A stretch of 64,000 nucleotides of DNA from an uncultured Cohaesibacter sp. (lineage in GTDB: Bacteria; Pseudomonadota; Alphaproteobacteria; Rhizobiales; Cohaesibacteraceae). The position numbers were made by a program, and so were the translations under genes. The notes under the pieces were generated by a model that was not told the origin of the DNA, did no database searches, and worked only from the letters and a program-made list of their open reading frames with translations. Location of the stretch: contig NZ_OY782764.1 of assembly GCF_963678225.1 (NCBI RefSeq), positions 2,051,001-2,115,000 on the forward strand, given 5' to 3'. This document shows, piece after piece, positions 1-9,105 of this stretch. Position 1 is the first letter of the stretch; each line of letters opens with the position of its first letter.

Positions 1-225
1 CTGCGTTGCGCCGTCATTTTGGTGGAAAACCGTTGGTCTTACGGCAAACATGGGACGGAAAAACGCACCCTCTTTGTTGCACTCTTGGGGGAAAAACCGC
101 AAAGATATTTATTCTTTATACTTAGATCCCCGATAGCACTATTCGGGACAGTAAACTTTTGCGCGCCGTTCCATTCCCTTTGCTGAATAAAACCAAAAAC
201 AGCACCAGTCCTTTCAGAGCAGACC

Positions 226-1437
226 ATGACCGATCCAATGTCGACCCCATCTTCCTCCCCCGTAAGCGCCGACCTGTTGGCGCATCTCAGCCCGGAAGCC
301 CGTAACGCCCCTGACAGTGGCATTACCGGCATCAGATCTTACGCGGCAGGCCGGCAAGACGTCATTCCCCTCTGGATCGGAGAAGGCGCTCTGCCTACTC
401 CGGATTTTATCTGCAAGGCCGCTGAAGACGCTCTGAAGGCCGGTGAAACTTTCTACACCTATGACAATGGCATTCCCGAGCTGCGTGAAGCCATCGCGCG
501 ATATCATGAGCGCCTCTATGGGCGCCCCTTCGATTCCAACCGTTTTTCGGTAACCGGTTCTGGTATGCAGGCAATCCAGCTGGCGGTGCGTCTGGTCATG
601 AGTGCGGGCGAGGAGATCATTGTCCCGTCTCCGGCCTGGCCGAATATCAGCTCTGCTGTGCTCGTCGCGGGGGGCAAGCCCGTTGATCTGCCGCTGCATT
701 TTCACCCTGAAGGCTGGAAGCTGGACATTGACGAGCTGTTTGATGCCTGCACGGACAAGACCCGAGCCCTGTTTATCAACACCCCTAACAACCCGACCGG
801 CTGGGTGGCGACGCTCGATGAATTGCAGGCCATTCTTGATTTTGCGCGTGAACGCGACATCTGGATCATCGCCGACGAAATCTACACCCGCTTTTATTTT
901 GGTGATGATCGCGAGATGGCTCCGTCTTTTTATGAGATCGCTGAAGAGGACGACAAGATCCTTTATGTAAACAGCATGTCGAAAAACTGGGCCATGACTG
1001 GCTGGCGCGTCGGTTGGCTGGCGGCGCCAGTTTCCCTCATTCCCACCATCGGAAACCTCACCCAATGCTCCACATCCGGCGTAGCACCGTTCATGCAGAA
1101 AGCCGCTGCCGTTGCGCTCAATGATGGTGAATTGTTCATTGCAGAGCAAATCGAGCGCGCCCGTTCTGGCCGCGAGAAGCTGCTCGCAGCCTTTCAAGGC
1201 CACAACGCCATTCGCTTTGCACCGCCCATGGGCAGTTTCTATTTCTTTTTCGGGCTCGAAGGGGAGGCGGACGCTTCCATCATTGCAAAACGCTTGGTTG
1301 ACGAAGCAAATGTTGGTTTGGCGCCCGGGTTTGCGTTTGGTCAAAGCGGGTCCGCATTTATGCGACTATGTTTCGCGACAAATCCGGACAAATTGGATCA
1401 GGCAATTTACCGACTGAACCAATGGCTAAGCCGGTGA
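226..1437 (+). CDS. Pyridoxal-phosphate aminotransferase, class I/II (fold type I)
   Basis: A 403-residue aspartate-aminotransferase-fold enzyme, probably cytosolic. It has the NTPNNPTG loop (residues about 185-192), the ADEIY segment with the pyridine-binding Asp217 and Tyr220, and the Schiff-base lysine K253 in SMSKNWAMTGWRVGW. The length is normal for the family. The amino-acid substrate cannot be read from the sequence; the protein could act on aromatic, branched-chain or other amino acids. It stands alone, followed after 82 bases by fixL on the same strand, and no promoter or operator was recognised. The ATG at 226 lacks a strong ribosome site; ATG 238 is an alternative. Confidence 0.9.
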   Translation: MTDPMSTPSSSPVSADLLAHLSPEARNAPDSGITGIRSYAAGRQDVIPLWIGEGALPTPDFICKAAEDALKAGETFYTYDNGIPELREAIARYHERLYGRPFDSNRFSVTGSGMQAIQLAVRLVMSAGEEIIVPSPAWPNISSAVLVAGGKPVDLPLHFHPEGWKLDIDELFDACTDKTRALFINTPNNPTGWVATLDELQAILDFARERDIWIIADEIYTRFYFGDDREMAPSFYEIAEEDDKILYVNSMSKNWAMTGWRVGWLAAPVSLIPTIGNLTQCSTSGVAPFMQKAAAVALNDGELFIAEQIERARSGREKLLAAFQGHNAIRFAPPMGSFYFFFGLEGEADASIIAKRLVDEANVGLAPGFAFGQSGSAFMRLCFATNPDKLDQAIYRLNQWLSR

Positions 1438-1519
1438 AATACGCTATACTTCGTAAAAACACCTAGAATCAGCAGGACTTCCTTTTCAGGTCAGACTCTT
1501 GTCAACAGAAGAAGAAAGA

Positions 1520-2824
1520 ATGAACGGATCTGTGACCATCAATGGCCCCAAACGGATGCAAACGCGAGCCTATGACGGGCCAGAGCGTCCATTCCGACCG
1601 ATCGGCGAACTTGATTCGCGCCTCACATCCTTGCTGGATGTGGCGGCTGATTCGGTCTGCCTCATTGACGAGCAGTCCCGCATCCTTCTGTTTAACAAGG
1701 CTTCAGAAGTCATGTTTGGATATAGCGCAGATGAGGTGATCGGAAAATCCGTTGATATCCTGATGCCAGAGCAATATGCCCAGCATCATGATGGCTGGGT
1801 CGGGCGTTATTTGCGCACCGGTGAGCATTCGATCATCGGCATCGGGCGTGAAGTTGTCGGCCGTCACAAGGACGGATCAACATTTCCGTTTGATCTTTCC
1901 GTGGGCGTTGCCGAAACCGAAGATGGCAAGCAGTTTATCGGCGTCATGCGCGATTTGCGTGGTCGCAAACAGGCTGAAGAGCATTTGCGCAATCTGCAGA
2001 CCGAGCTCAATCAGCTCACGCGGATCAACGCGATGGACGAGATGGGCGCAACCGTGGCCCACGAGCTCAACCAGCCGCTGACCGCGATCATCCTTTATTT
2101 GCAGGCCATCGAGCGCAAGCTGCAATCCTATGATGAGCAGAAGCCTTGTAGCCGTGAGGAAATCGATAAACTTGTTGATCTTTGCGGCCGGTGCGTGCGC
2201 GAGGCCCAGCGTTCGTCTTCTCTGCTGCAGCGCATCCGCTCCATCATCGAGAAGAAGGAGCCGGAACGCAGCGCTTGCGATATCGTGGATATCATCCGCA
2301 AATCCCACGAACTGGCTCTGGTCGGGTTCGCAGCGACGGATGTGCAGGTGGATCTCGTCGCCCCCGATGACGTGCCTGTGGTCTGGGTAGATCCGGTTCA
2401 AATCGAGCAGATTTTCCTCAATCTTCTGCGTAATGCCTTTCAGGCTCTGCACGACATTGAGAACAAGGCGATCACGATTACCCTATCCCTTGAGAGGACC
2501 TCTGATTCCGAGGAAAAGGAACGGTTGGTCGTACGCTTCAAGGACAACGGCCCGGGTGTGCCGGAAACACACCGTAGCAATCTTTTCAAAGCCTTCGATT
2601 CGGAACGGCGCAATGGTATGGGCCTCGGCCTGGCGATTGCTCGTTCCATTGCTCAGAGCCATGGCGGTAGCCTGGAGCTGGCACCCTTTGATGACAAGCA
2701 GCCGGGAGCCTGCTTTGTTCTGACCCTGCCCATCGCTTCCCGGTCTTCTGCGCGAACTTCCCCGCAAGCTGGAAATGTAGAAGAACCCTCGGGCAGTCAC
2801 CAACAAAGTTCACCGGCCCCTTAA
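1520..2824 (+). CDS. fixL: Oxygen-sensing haem-PAS histidine kinase FixL
   Basis: Soluble sensor kinase of 434 residues from ATG 1520; an in-frame TTG at 1499 would add seven. The PAS domain (about 35-150) keeps the FixL haem signature: the proximal histidine of HHDGW (H90) and, exactly 20 residues later, the distal arginine of IIGIGR (R110), the same spacing as in characterised rhizobial FixL. A HisKA domain follows with phospho-acceptor H181 in AHELNQPLTA, then an HATPase domain with N (NLLRNAF), G1 (DNGPGVP) and G2 (GMGLGLAIA) boxes. There are no membrane helices, as in the soluble Bradyrhizobium type. FixJ begins 32 bases downstream. Known role: deoxy-FixL phosphorylates FixJ at low oxygen. 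Confidence 0.93.
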   Translation: MNGSVTINGPKRMQTRAYDGPERPFRPIGELDSRLTSLLDVAADSVCLIDEQSRILLFNKASEVMFGYSADEVIGKSVDILMPEQYAQHHDGWVGRYLRTGEHSIIGIGREVVGRHKDGSTFPFDLSVGVAETEDGKQFIGVMRDLRGRKQAEEHLRNLQTELNQLTRINAMDEMGATVAHELNQPLTAIILYLQAIERKLQSYDEQKPCSREEIDKLVDLCGRCVREAQRSSSLLQRIRSIIEKKEPERSACDIVDIIRKSHELALVGFAATDVQVDLVAPDDVPVVWVDPVQIEQIFLNLLRNAFQALHDIENKAITITLSLERTSDSEEKERLVVRFKDNGPGVPETHRSNLFKAFDSERRNGMGLGLAIARSIAQSHGGSLELAPFDDKQPGACFVLTLPIASRSSARTSPQAGNVEEPSGSHQQSSPAP

Positions 2825-2856
2825 GAGCGTGAATAGAGCCAAGAGGCGAAGACAAC

Positions 2857-3474
2857 ATGACAACTGACTTACATCCTTCTATCCATATTGTTGATGACGA
2901 TCCCGCTGTGAGGGACGCTTTGTCGGTTCTGTTTGAACTGGAAGGGTATCACGTCGAGACATTCTCGAACGGTGAAGATTTCCTCGCAAATCTGCGCGAT
3001 TCCATCCCGTCGATCATTCTGCTCGATGTTCATATGCCGGGCCGTTCCGGTATGGAAGTGCTCGAAGAGCTGGCCGCCCGTCATATCTCTGCACCGGTCA
3101 TGATCATTTCCGGCCAGGGCGACATCCAAATGGCCGTTGCAGCCATCAAGCAGGGTGCGCATGACTTTATCGAAAAGCCTTTCGACGGCACGCAGGTTGT
3201 CGACCGTATCGAGAAAATTCTGGCAACTGCCAACAAGGCGCCGGATCCGGGTCAGTCGGCGCTAACCAACTGGAGCTTCCCGCGTGCAGAAACCTTGACG
3301 CCGCGCGAACGTGATGTATTGTTGCAGATAACGCAAGGGGCTTCCAACAAGGAAGCTGGCCAGCATCTCGCGATTTCGCCCCGCACCATCGAGGTGCATC
3401 GGGCGCGCATCATGGAAAAACTGAAAGCACGCAATACGGCAGACCTCGTTCGTATTGTACTGACCGGCCATTGA
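2857..3474 (+). CDS. fixJ: Two-component response regulator FixJ (LuxR-type DNA binding)
   Basis: A 205-residue regulator. The receiver domain (about 8-120) has the acidic pocket DDD 13-15, phospho-acceptor D57 in LLDVHMPG and switch lysine K107 in EKPF. A LuxR/GerE helix-turn-helix follows (about 144-205), with LTPRERDVL and the recognition stretch NKEAGQHLAISPRTIEVHRARIM. It is the natural partner of fixL, 32 bases upstream, and a strong terminator follows about 130 bases downstream, so fixLJ looks like a closed two-gene unit. The expected target from the family is the fixK promoter just downstream; I could not identify a FixJ site by eye. Confidence 0.93.
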   Translation: MTTDLHPSIHIVDDDPAVRDALSVLFELEGYHVETFSNGEDFLANLRDSIPSIILLDVHMPGRSGMEVLEELAARHISAPVMIISGQGDIQMAVAAIKQGAHDFIEKPFDGTQVVDRIEKILATANKAPDPGQSALTNWSFPRAETLTPRERDVLLQITQGASNKEAGQHLAISPRTIEVHRARIMEKLKARNTADLVRIVLTGH

Positions 3475-3944
3475 TAGGCCAACCTGCCGCCGTCGAGCAT
3501 CTATTTGTAGAGAGCCGAAGGGCGGACAGGGGCCAAACAGGAGGACACTCTCTCCCGCAGGCACACAGGATGTGTAGCAGGATGAGGGGCAATGGCCAAT
3601 GGGACCGGGAGTAATCCCGGTCCTTTTATTTTGTCCCCACGCTGAATTGAAAATGATGACTACCGATTTCCAGGATCGTTTTAAATCGGCTCTCTTCCGC
3701 GCTATCCCTGCCAGATCGCATAGCCTGAAGCGCCCGGCGCATGGCTCTTCAGTTGTCAAGCGTAATCGTTTCACCATGTTTTGATTGCATTTATTGATAC
3801 AGTAGGTGAAAATACGTGTAATAAGTATTTTCAGTTGGACAGATTGCTACGGCGGTCAACATGTCGTATAGCTGCTGACAGTCTTCTGAAAATAATTATA
3901 TTGGTTCAAAGGCCGAGGCGGTCTGAATCGGGAGAAAACGAGTG
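3475..3944. other. Intergenic region between fixJ and fixK
   Basis: About 470 bases without a convincing gene. It holds the fixJ terminator (3602-3631) and then a more AT-rich stretch (about 3780-3910), where the fixK promoter would be expected. I see no TTGA-N6-TCAA box here, so fixK autoregulation through such a site is not supported. Short reading frames here have no ribosome site and no recognisable protein. Confidence 0.6.
3602..3631 (+). terminator. Rho-independent terminator after fixLJ
   Basis: A perfect nine-base-pair GC-rich stem, GGACCGGGA / TCCCGGTCC, around the loop GTAA, followed at once by TTTTATTTT. It sits about 130 bases past the fixJ stop and separates fixLJ from fixK. Confidence 0.9.
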
Positions 3945-4673
3945 ATGCCGGAAGAACGAATTGTCAGAATGCCAAAAGCCGAGTTTGATACCGGTGCGGC
4001 GCGTTGTCGATCCAACTTCCCCATCGAATCTGAATTTAAAGGCATTATGTCAAGCGATCAGAGCCGACACAAAACCTTCCCCGCTCATGGCGTCGTCTTC
4101 TTTGAAGGCGATCCTGCCAACAACATCTATGAAGTCGCGGACGGCTCAGTGATGCTTTACAAGCTCCTGCCCGATGGTCGCAGACAGGTTGTTGAAATTC
4201 TCGGTCCCGGTGATCTGTTCGGCGTTCCCGCCGGTGAAGTTTATGATACTTCAGCAGAAACCCTGACAGAAACCCTCGTGCACATGATCTCGCGCAAAGA
4301 TGCCGAAGGGTCTGACGAAATCCAGCAGCATATGAAGAAATGCCTGATTTCCCAAGTGCAGAACCTGCATGATCATGCTGTTCTGCTTGGCCGGAAATCC
4401 GCGCATGAGCGTGTTGCATCCTTCCTCATGCGCTTTGTTCCCAACCGTGGCGGCTTTGCCTGCTCCGGCCCTCAGTCTGAAACCGAAGACGAGTCCGTGG
4501 TTACTTTATATATGACGCGTCAGGAAATAGCCGACTATCTGGGCCTGACCATTGAGACTGTGAGCCGTGTTCTTTCCGATATGAAGAGGCGCAAGGTCAT
4601 TACGATGGAGAAGCAGGACCGCATTCGCGTGATGAATGTGTGTGGCCTATGCCATTTGACTGGCAAATTCTAG
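3945..4673 (+). CDS. fixK: Crp/Fnr-family transcription regulator, FixK type
   Basis: A 242-residue regulator. ATG 3945 is chosen because GGAG lies 10 bases upstream; GTG 3942 is an alternative. The cyclic-nucleotide-binding-like fold occupies about residues 45-150. The winged helix (about 185-230) contains MTRQEIADYLGLTIETVSRVL, whose E..SR triad is the one that lets FNR and FixK proteins read TTGA half-sites. The N-terminus has a single cysteine rather than the cluster that binds 4Fe-4S in FNR or FnrL, so this is a FixK that does not sense oxygen itself. It lies just after fixLJ and faces hemN. Predicted targets in this window are the boxes before hemN, ccoN and hemA. Confidence 0.88.
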   Translation: MPEERIVRMPKAEFDTGAARCRSNFPIESEFKGIMSSDQSRHKTFPAHGVVFFEGDPANNIYEVADGSVMLYKLLPDGRRQVVEILGPGDLFGVPAGEVYDTSAETLTETLVHMISRKDAEGSDEIQQHMKKCLISQVQNLHDHAVLLGRKSAHERVASFLMRFVPNRGGFACSGPQSETEDESVVTLYMTRQEIADYLGLTIETVSRVLSDMKRRKVITMEKQDRIRVMNVCGLCHLTGKF

Positions 4674-4735
4674 TTAGGTGAAACTAACTACCTCCTGAGA
4701 GATATCCACAAAACAAGCGCTAGGCTATGCGTGTT

Positions 4736-4763
4736 AAAACCTATCCAAATGGGTAGGTTTTTG
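4736..4763 (+). terminator. Probable terminator after fixK
   Basis: An eleven-base stem, AAAACCTATCC / GGGTAGGTTTT with one G-U pair, around the loop AAAT. It runs into T residues 60-90 bases after the fixK stop. Its A-rich left arm could make it work in both directions. Confidence 0.75.
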
Positions 4764-4884
4764 TGTGTGGGACGGATATTCGGCAGATTTTCAAACCAAT
4801 GTCGTATGCGTTTTCGCGTGCGTGTTTCGCGGTATGGTCGCAGGCGGAAAACGCCCCCCCCCTTTGATTGGTTCAAAGAAAGAT

Positions 4885-4915
4885 GGCTCCCAAACCGGAC
4901 GGCGGGTCGGGAGCC
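4885..4915 (-). terminator. Possible terminator after hemN
   Basis: Seven-base inverted repeat GGCTCCC / GGGAGCC with a 17-base GC-rich loop. In the hemN direction it is followed by ATCTTTCTTT. It starts 14 bases past the hemN stop. The loop is long, so this is a moderate call. Confidence 0.5.
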
Positions 4916-4928
4916 GGAATTGGTGCGC

Positions 4929-6278
4929 CTAAACAGCGACGGAATGTCTGGCCTTGCCGGTCTGTAGATACGCGTCGAAGACTGCTGCCACCAGGCGCAC
5001 AAGTGGGCGGCCCGTGTGGGTTACGCGAACAGCGTCTCCTTTGCGCTCGGCGATGCCATCCGCTTCGAGTTCTTCAAGATGCGGATAGCAGGCGCGCAAG
5101 GGCTCCAGATCGACATCAAACGCTTCGGCCACGGCAGCCACATCGACCTCATAGGCGGTCATCAGGCTCATGATGATCGCGGCGCGTGCCCGGTCATCCT
5201 GATCCAGTTCAATACCGCGTGCGATGGGCAGGGTGCCTGCATCAACAGCCCGCTCCCAGCCGCCGAAGTCAGGACTGTTCTGGATATAGCCTTGCGGCAT
5301 CTTGCCGATAGATGATGCACCAATGCCAATCAGGATCTCGGCTTCATCGGTGGTATAGCCTTGAAAATTCCGGCGCATGGTGCCTGCGCGGGCCGCCACG
5401 GCCAACGGATCATCCGCCTTGGCGAAATGATCCAGTCCGATCTTTTCATAGCCATTTTGCTCCAGCGCATGGGTTGCCGCGTCAAACAGCGCAATGCGTT
5501 CTTCTGCATTGGGCAGCTTGTCTTCCGGAATGAGGCGCTGGTGCTTTTTCATCCATGGCACATGCGCATAGCCAAATAGTGCCAGACGGGAGGGATCAAG
5601 GCTCACGGTCAACGCGACCGCCTCGCGGACGGTCTCCAGCGTCTGGAAGGGCAGTCCATACATCAGATCAAGGTTGATCTTCTCGATACCGACAGCTCGC
5701 AAAGCCTCCACCGATGCCTTGACCTGCTCATAGGGCTGCACGCGTCCGACCGTTTCTTGCACCTTGAGATCAAAATCCTGCACACCGAGGCTGGCGCGCG
5801 TAATGCCCGCCTGTCGCAAGGTTTCTGCCAGCTCCGGCGTCACCGTGCGTGGGTCTAGCTCGATGGCATGCTCCATATTGTCGATAAAGCTGAAATGCGA
5901 TCGAACCGCGTCTACGACCCTGAGAAAACAATCGTGCGGCAAAATGGATGGTGTGCCGCCACCCCAGTGAATATGGCTGACGGGTTGGTTGGCTGGCAGC
6001 TTGCTGGCCACAAGCGCCACTTCCTTCACCAGATGGTCTGTATAGTCCCGAAGCGGCTTTTCCTGCTTGGTCACCTTGGTGTAGCAGCCACAATAGTGGC
6101 ACATGGAATCGCAGAAGGGCACATGCAGATAGAGCGAGATCGGCGTTTGTGGATCAACCGCCTTCAGCCATTGCTCATAGGTCTCGGCTCCCACTGCATT
6201 GGAAAAATGCGGGGCAGTGGGATAAGAGGTGTAACGCGGCACTGAGCGCGTTGCGTATTTCAAGGTCACATTGGTCAT
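4929..6278 (-). CDS. hemN: Oxygen-independent coproporphyrinogen III oxidase HemN
   Basis: A radical SAM enzyme of 449 residues that converts coproporphyrinogen III to protoporphyrinogen IX without oxygen. The N-terminal RYTSYPT motif is typical of HemN. The cluster motif is C56-x3-C60-x2-C63-x-C65; the fourth cysteine marks true HemN rather than HemW. It is followed by the SAM-binding HWGGGTPS. The ATG at 6278 is preferred because the upstream alternative (TTG at 6326) is itself part of a TTGA-N6-TCAA regulator box. It is transcribed towards fixK, and the box at 6313-6326 predicts low-oxygen control through FixK. The length matches characterised HemN proteins. Confidence 0.94.
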   Translation of the reverse strand: MTNVTLKYATRSVPRYTSYPTAPHFSNAVGAETYEQWLKAVDPQTPISLYLHVPFCDSMCHYCGCYTKVTKQEKPLRDYTDHLVKEVALVASKLPANQPVSHIHWGGGTPSILPHDCFLRVVDAVRSHFSFIDNMEHAIELDPRTVTPELAETLRQAGITRASLGVQDFDLKVQETVGRVQPYEQVKASVEALRAVGIEKINLDLMYGLPFQTLETVREAVALTVSLDPSRLALFGYAHVPWMKKHQRLIPEDKLPNAEERIALFDAATHALEQNGYEKIGLDHFAKADDPLAVAARAGTMRRNFQGYTTDEAEILIGIGASSIGKMPQGYIQNSPDFGGWERAVDAGTLPIARGIELDQDDRARAAIIMSLMTAYEVDVAAVAEAFDVDLEPLRACYPHLEELEADGIAERKGDAVRVTHTGRPLVRLVAAVFDAYLQTGKARHSVAV

Positions 6279-6312
6279 TGTGGCATTTAGATCTCTGGTC
6301 AGGGAAAGTACT

Positions 6313-6326
6313 TTGAGCCTTGTCAA
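6313..6326 (-). promoter_or_regulatory. FNR/FixK-type box upstream of hemN
   Basis: Reading towards hemN the site is TTGA-CAAGGC-TCAA, a full match to the TTGA-N6-TCAA core. Its centre is about 41 bases before the hemN ATG (6278). If it works at the usual activation distance of about -41.5, the transcript would start almost at the start codon, so either the leader is extremely short or activation uses another spacing. Confidence 0.75.
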
Positions 6327-6409
6327 TTCTTACCAAATTGTCATCACAGGCTTTCGTATAGAGGCAGACGGCGTCGGCGGTTAAAACAGCTTTGCGCGGC
6401 AACGTGGGA

Positions 6410-7585
6410 CTATTGGTTCAAGATAGCACTTGTGGTTTTCACTACAAGGGTCAATGGCAAGGTGGCTGTGTCGACAACGACATCAGAGAAGGTCTGGGTT
6501 TGCCCCGGCGCGTTGAGGAATACCTGCTGGTTGCTTGCCGTCATGCCCTTGAGCAGCGCAACAAGGCTAGGAGAGGTAACTGCCGTCATATGATTCATGC
6601 CATCTCCACCGGTAAATTCGGACACGTCGATCACCGTGATGCCTTCTCGGCGGATCTTGGTTTCATCAATATTGTTGCCGACCCTGTTCCGGTCGCCGGC
6701 AAGGAAGCTGGAGAGTTGCAGTGCCCTGTCTTTTTGCGAGGCAAAAATGGCAAATTCTCTCGGCAGCACCTTGATGGCACTTAACTGTGCATTGAACACA
6801 TCGATATCCAGATCCGGCGAAATCAGAATGATTGAATGGATTTTGGAGGGCAGGGAGCCATGATTGGCCAGAGCAATCTGCCGCAGGGTCTCCATCAGCA
6901 ACTCCGAACCGAGCGAATGGGCAATTAGCACGATGTCATCTAGCTTGGACGACGCCATCAATTTGATCACTGAGGCCAGCTGATCCCGTGAGGTTTTCAC
7001 GCTATCCCGGTCATAGATATAAAGGCCCGCTTCGCCGGCCGAAGGCCAGCTAAACAGCGTCAACGGCATGGCCAGATCAAAATCATGGCGTAGTTGCGCA
7101 GCGCGATAGAGGCTTTCGGAAAAGTCGGTGTTATAGCCATGCACGAACAGAGCGGCCGAACGGGGGGCGTTCTTCAGTTTGGCGCTGGCTTCCGCCGCCA
7201 TGGTGCCAAGCCGGGCTTGATAGGCTTTTGGATCATCGAATGGATCAACCGAGGCGACGGCAAAATGACGTTTGGGATCAGGCTTGTTGCGCGGCCATTC
7301 GATCTGCCCCACCTTATGACTTTTGGGAATGGAGACCTGATAGGCGGCCAAGTGCAATTTAGCATCGCGATCGCCACTATAGTCAGCATTCTGCTTCGGC
7401 GAGCGACTGGTCGCGACCAGAACCGGCTCTACGCTCTGGACATCCGCAGGCGATGGCGTGAACTTGACACCCGTTGGCGTGGAGCAGGCCGCAAGAAGCG
7501 CCGTGGCAAAAACAATGGCCACACCACGATGCGCGCTGATCATGCGCGGCATCCGGGGCTGATATTGGCTCCAAATGAATTTCAT
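6410..7585 (-). CDS. Predicted lipoprotein, alpha/beta hydrolase (DUF900 type)
   Basis: A 391-residue protein with a hydrophobic N-terminal segment ending in the lipobox ALLAAC (lipidated cysteine about residue 34), so it is probably anchored in an envelope membrane. The first 15 residues are unusually long before the hydrophobic core; ATGs 11 and 14 codons downstream are alternative starts. The body resembles DUF900 serine hydrolases: ALFVHGYNTDF is the oxyanion-side strand and IAHSLGSELLME carries the nucleophile serine elbow. The substrate is unknown. It lies back to back with the AbrB-like gene and shares no obvious regulation with hemN. Confidence 0.82.
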   Translation of the reverse strand: MKFIWSQYQPRMPRMISAHRGVAIVFATALLAACSTPTGVKFTPSPADVQSVEPVLVATSRSPKQNADYSGDRDAKLHLAAYQVSIPKSHKVGQIEWPRNKPDPKRHFAVASVDPFDDPKAYQARLGTMAAEASAKLKNAPRSAALFVHGYNTDFSESLYRAAQLRHDFDLAMPLTLFSWPSAGEAGLYIYDRDSVKTSRDQLASVIKLMASSKLDDIVLIAHSLGSELLMETLRQIALANHGSLPSKIHSIILISPDLDIDVFNAQLSAIKVLPREFAIFASQKDRALQLSSFLAGDRNRVGNNIDETKIRREGITVIDVSEFTGGDGMNHMTAVTSPSLVALLKGMTASNQQVFLNAPGQTQTFSDVVVDTATLPLTLVVKTTSAILNQ

Positions 7586-7983
7586 GGGTGTTCTTGCTCT
7601 TTATCTGTCAACGCAACCTGCAAGTGGTGCAGGCTCGATATTTAGCAGTTTTTGCGCGAATAGCAAAGCGGGCGAATTCTGCTAGCTTGGGCTATGGATA
7701 TAGCACGGGGTTTGTGGCGCCCTCATGTCGGCTCGGGCCACAAATCCGTCTTCGTGAGGCTAGGCCCTAAACGCGGATTGCAGGGACTGACAGCTTGCCA
7801 AGAGAATATAGGGATGCTACTTGATAATGCCCTGCCTGCCTTGGGTTTTTGAGGTCGGTACAGCGATCCAAAATCCAGAATTTACTTCTCTATCGCCAAT
7901 GTCCAAGTCAGATCGGCTGCCTCTGATCGGTATCGTGATCCGGCTCTTTTGCTCTCTTGATATCCTGCTTGCGGTGACTGCCA
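7586..7983. other. Intergenic region between divergent genes
   Basis: About 400 bases between the lipoprotein and the AbrB-like gene. It must contain both promoters, but I could not pick out a convincing -35/-10 pair, a regulator box or a small gene. Reading frames here lack recognisable features. Confidence 0.5.
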
Positions 7984-9105
7984 ATGCCTTCGGAAAAAGA
8001 CGATAAAGCCTCAAGCAAGGGGAGCGCAGGCGGATTTGGCAAAGACCTTGGCACAAAGGTGCTTCATGTCATCGGACTCTATCTGATTGCAATGGCAGGG
8101 GGCGCGCTGGCTCATTGGGTGCAGTTTCCGGCAGCCTGGCTGACCGGTTCACTTCTGGCTGTGGCTATCTCGTCGCTGGCGGGGGTGCACTTGAAGCTTC
8201 CAACGCTTCTGCGGGATCTGGGCTTTGCGCAAGTGGGCCTTATTCTCGGATCCGGCTTTTCGCCCGAAATGTTGCATGCCATCGCCGCTTGGCCCCTTAG
8301 CATCATCATGCTGGCTGTGACTGTGGTGGCCATCGCGGCTTCGGCCTACTGGGTCTTACGCAAGGTAGGCGGGTGGGACCATGCCACGGCACTCTTCTCC
8401 TCACTGCCCGGTGCGCTTAGCTATATTATGGTGATCGCAGAAGAGTCCAAAGCAGACATGACCAAGGTGGCAATCGCGCAGAGCCTGCGCGTGTTTGTGC
8501 TGGTCTCCATTCTGCCAATCATTCTGATGCCCTTCACTGATGGTGTCACAAGTCGTGTGACCGCTGATACGGTGACGCTTGATCTGATGCATTTGGCGAT
8601 GATGGTAGCAGGGGTCGCCTTGTTGGTGCCCATCATGCTGCGTTTGCGGGTGCCATCGGGTCTTATGTTGGCCGGAATTGCAGTCTCGGGAACACTCTAT
8701 CTGACAGGTTTCTATCACGAGCCCTTTCCCAATTGGTTTACCATACCGGGTTATCTAACAGTCGGTATCAATATCGGCGGACGCTTTGCAGCCATTTCTG
8801 TCAGGGATCTTGTCCGCCTGTCGGGGATCTCCATGTTGTCCTTGATGGTTTCAGCTGGCGTTTCAGGGGCGGCTGCCATTTTGTGTGCCACTTTGCTCGA
8901 TTTCCCCATGGGGCAGGTGATCCTGGCCTTCGCCCCTGGCGGGTTTGACACGATGGTGCTGTTGTCCTTCCTCATTAATCTCAACCCTGCCTATGTCACC
9001 GGCCACCATCTGGTGCGCTATCTCGGGCTGGTCATGCTTACCCCGATGATCGCATCGCGCCTGACCCGGTCGGAGCGGATAAAAGACGACCGGAACAATC
9101 CATGA
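7984..9105 (+). CDS. AbrB-family integral membrane protein (PF05145 type)
   Basis: A 373-residue inner-membrane protein with about ten hydrophobic segments in two similar halves, typical of the family once labelled ammonia monooxygenase regulator. The first half has AWLTGSLLAV and LGFAQVGLILGSGFSPEML; the second repeats the pattern around FAPGGFDTMVLLSFLINLNPAYVTGHH, including the GH pair near the C-terminus. The first 20 residues are charged and probably cytosolic. A transport or regulatory role has been suggested for the family, but the substrate is unknown. Start ATG 7984 has no strong ribosome site. No link to cbb3 oxidase is evident beyond position. Confidence 0.85.
   Translation: MPSEKDDKASSKGSAGGFGKDLGTKVLHVIGLYLIAMAGGALAHWVQFPAAWLTGSLLAVAISSLAGVHLKLPTLLRDLGFAQVGLILGSGFSPEMLHAIAAWPLSIIMLAVTVVAIAASAYWVLRKVGGWDHATALFSSLPGALSYIMVIAEESKADMTKVAIAQSLRVFVLVSILPIILMPFTDGVTSRVTADTVTLDLMHLAMMVAGVALLVPIMLRLRVPSGLMLAGIAVSGTLYLTGFYHEPFPNWFTIPGYLTVGINIGGRFAAISVRDLVRLSGISMLSLMVSAGVSGAAAILCATLLDFPMGQVILAFAPGGFDTMVLLSFLINLNPAYVTGHHLVRYLGLVMLTPMIASRLTRSERIKDDRNNP

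Noticed and set aside
3599-3784. Short frame between fixJ and fixK
   Set aside because: It begins in the fixLJ terminator and has no ribosome site or family resemblance.
4862-4878. CTTTGA-TTGGT-TCAAAG palindrome resembling an FNR/FixK box near the end of hemN
   Set aside because: The half-sites are 5 bases apart rather than 6, and it lies between the convergent ends of fixK and hemN, so it is more likely a hairpin than a regulator site.
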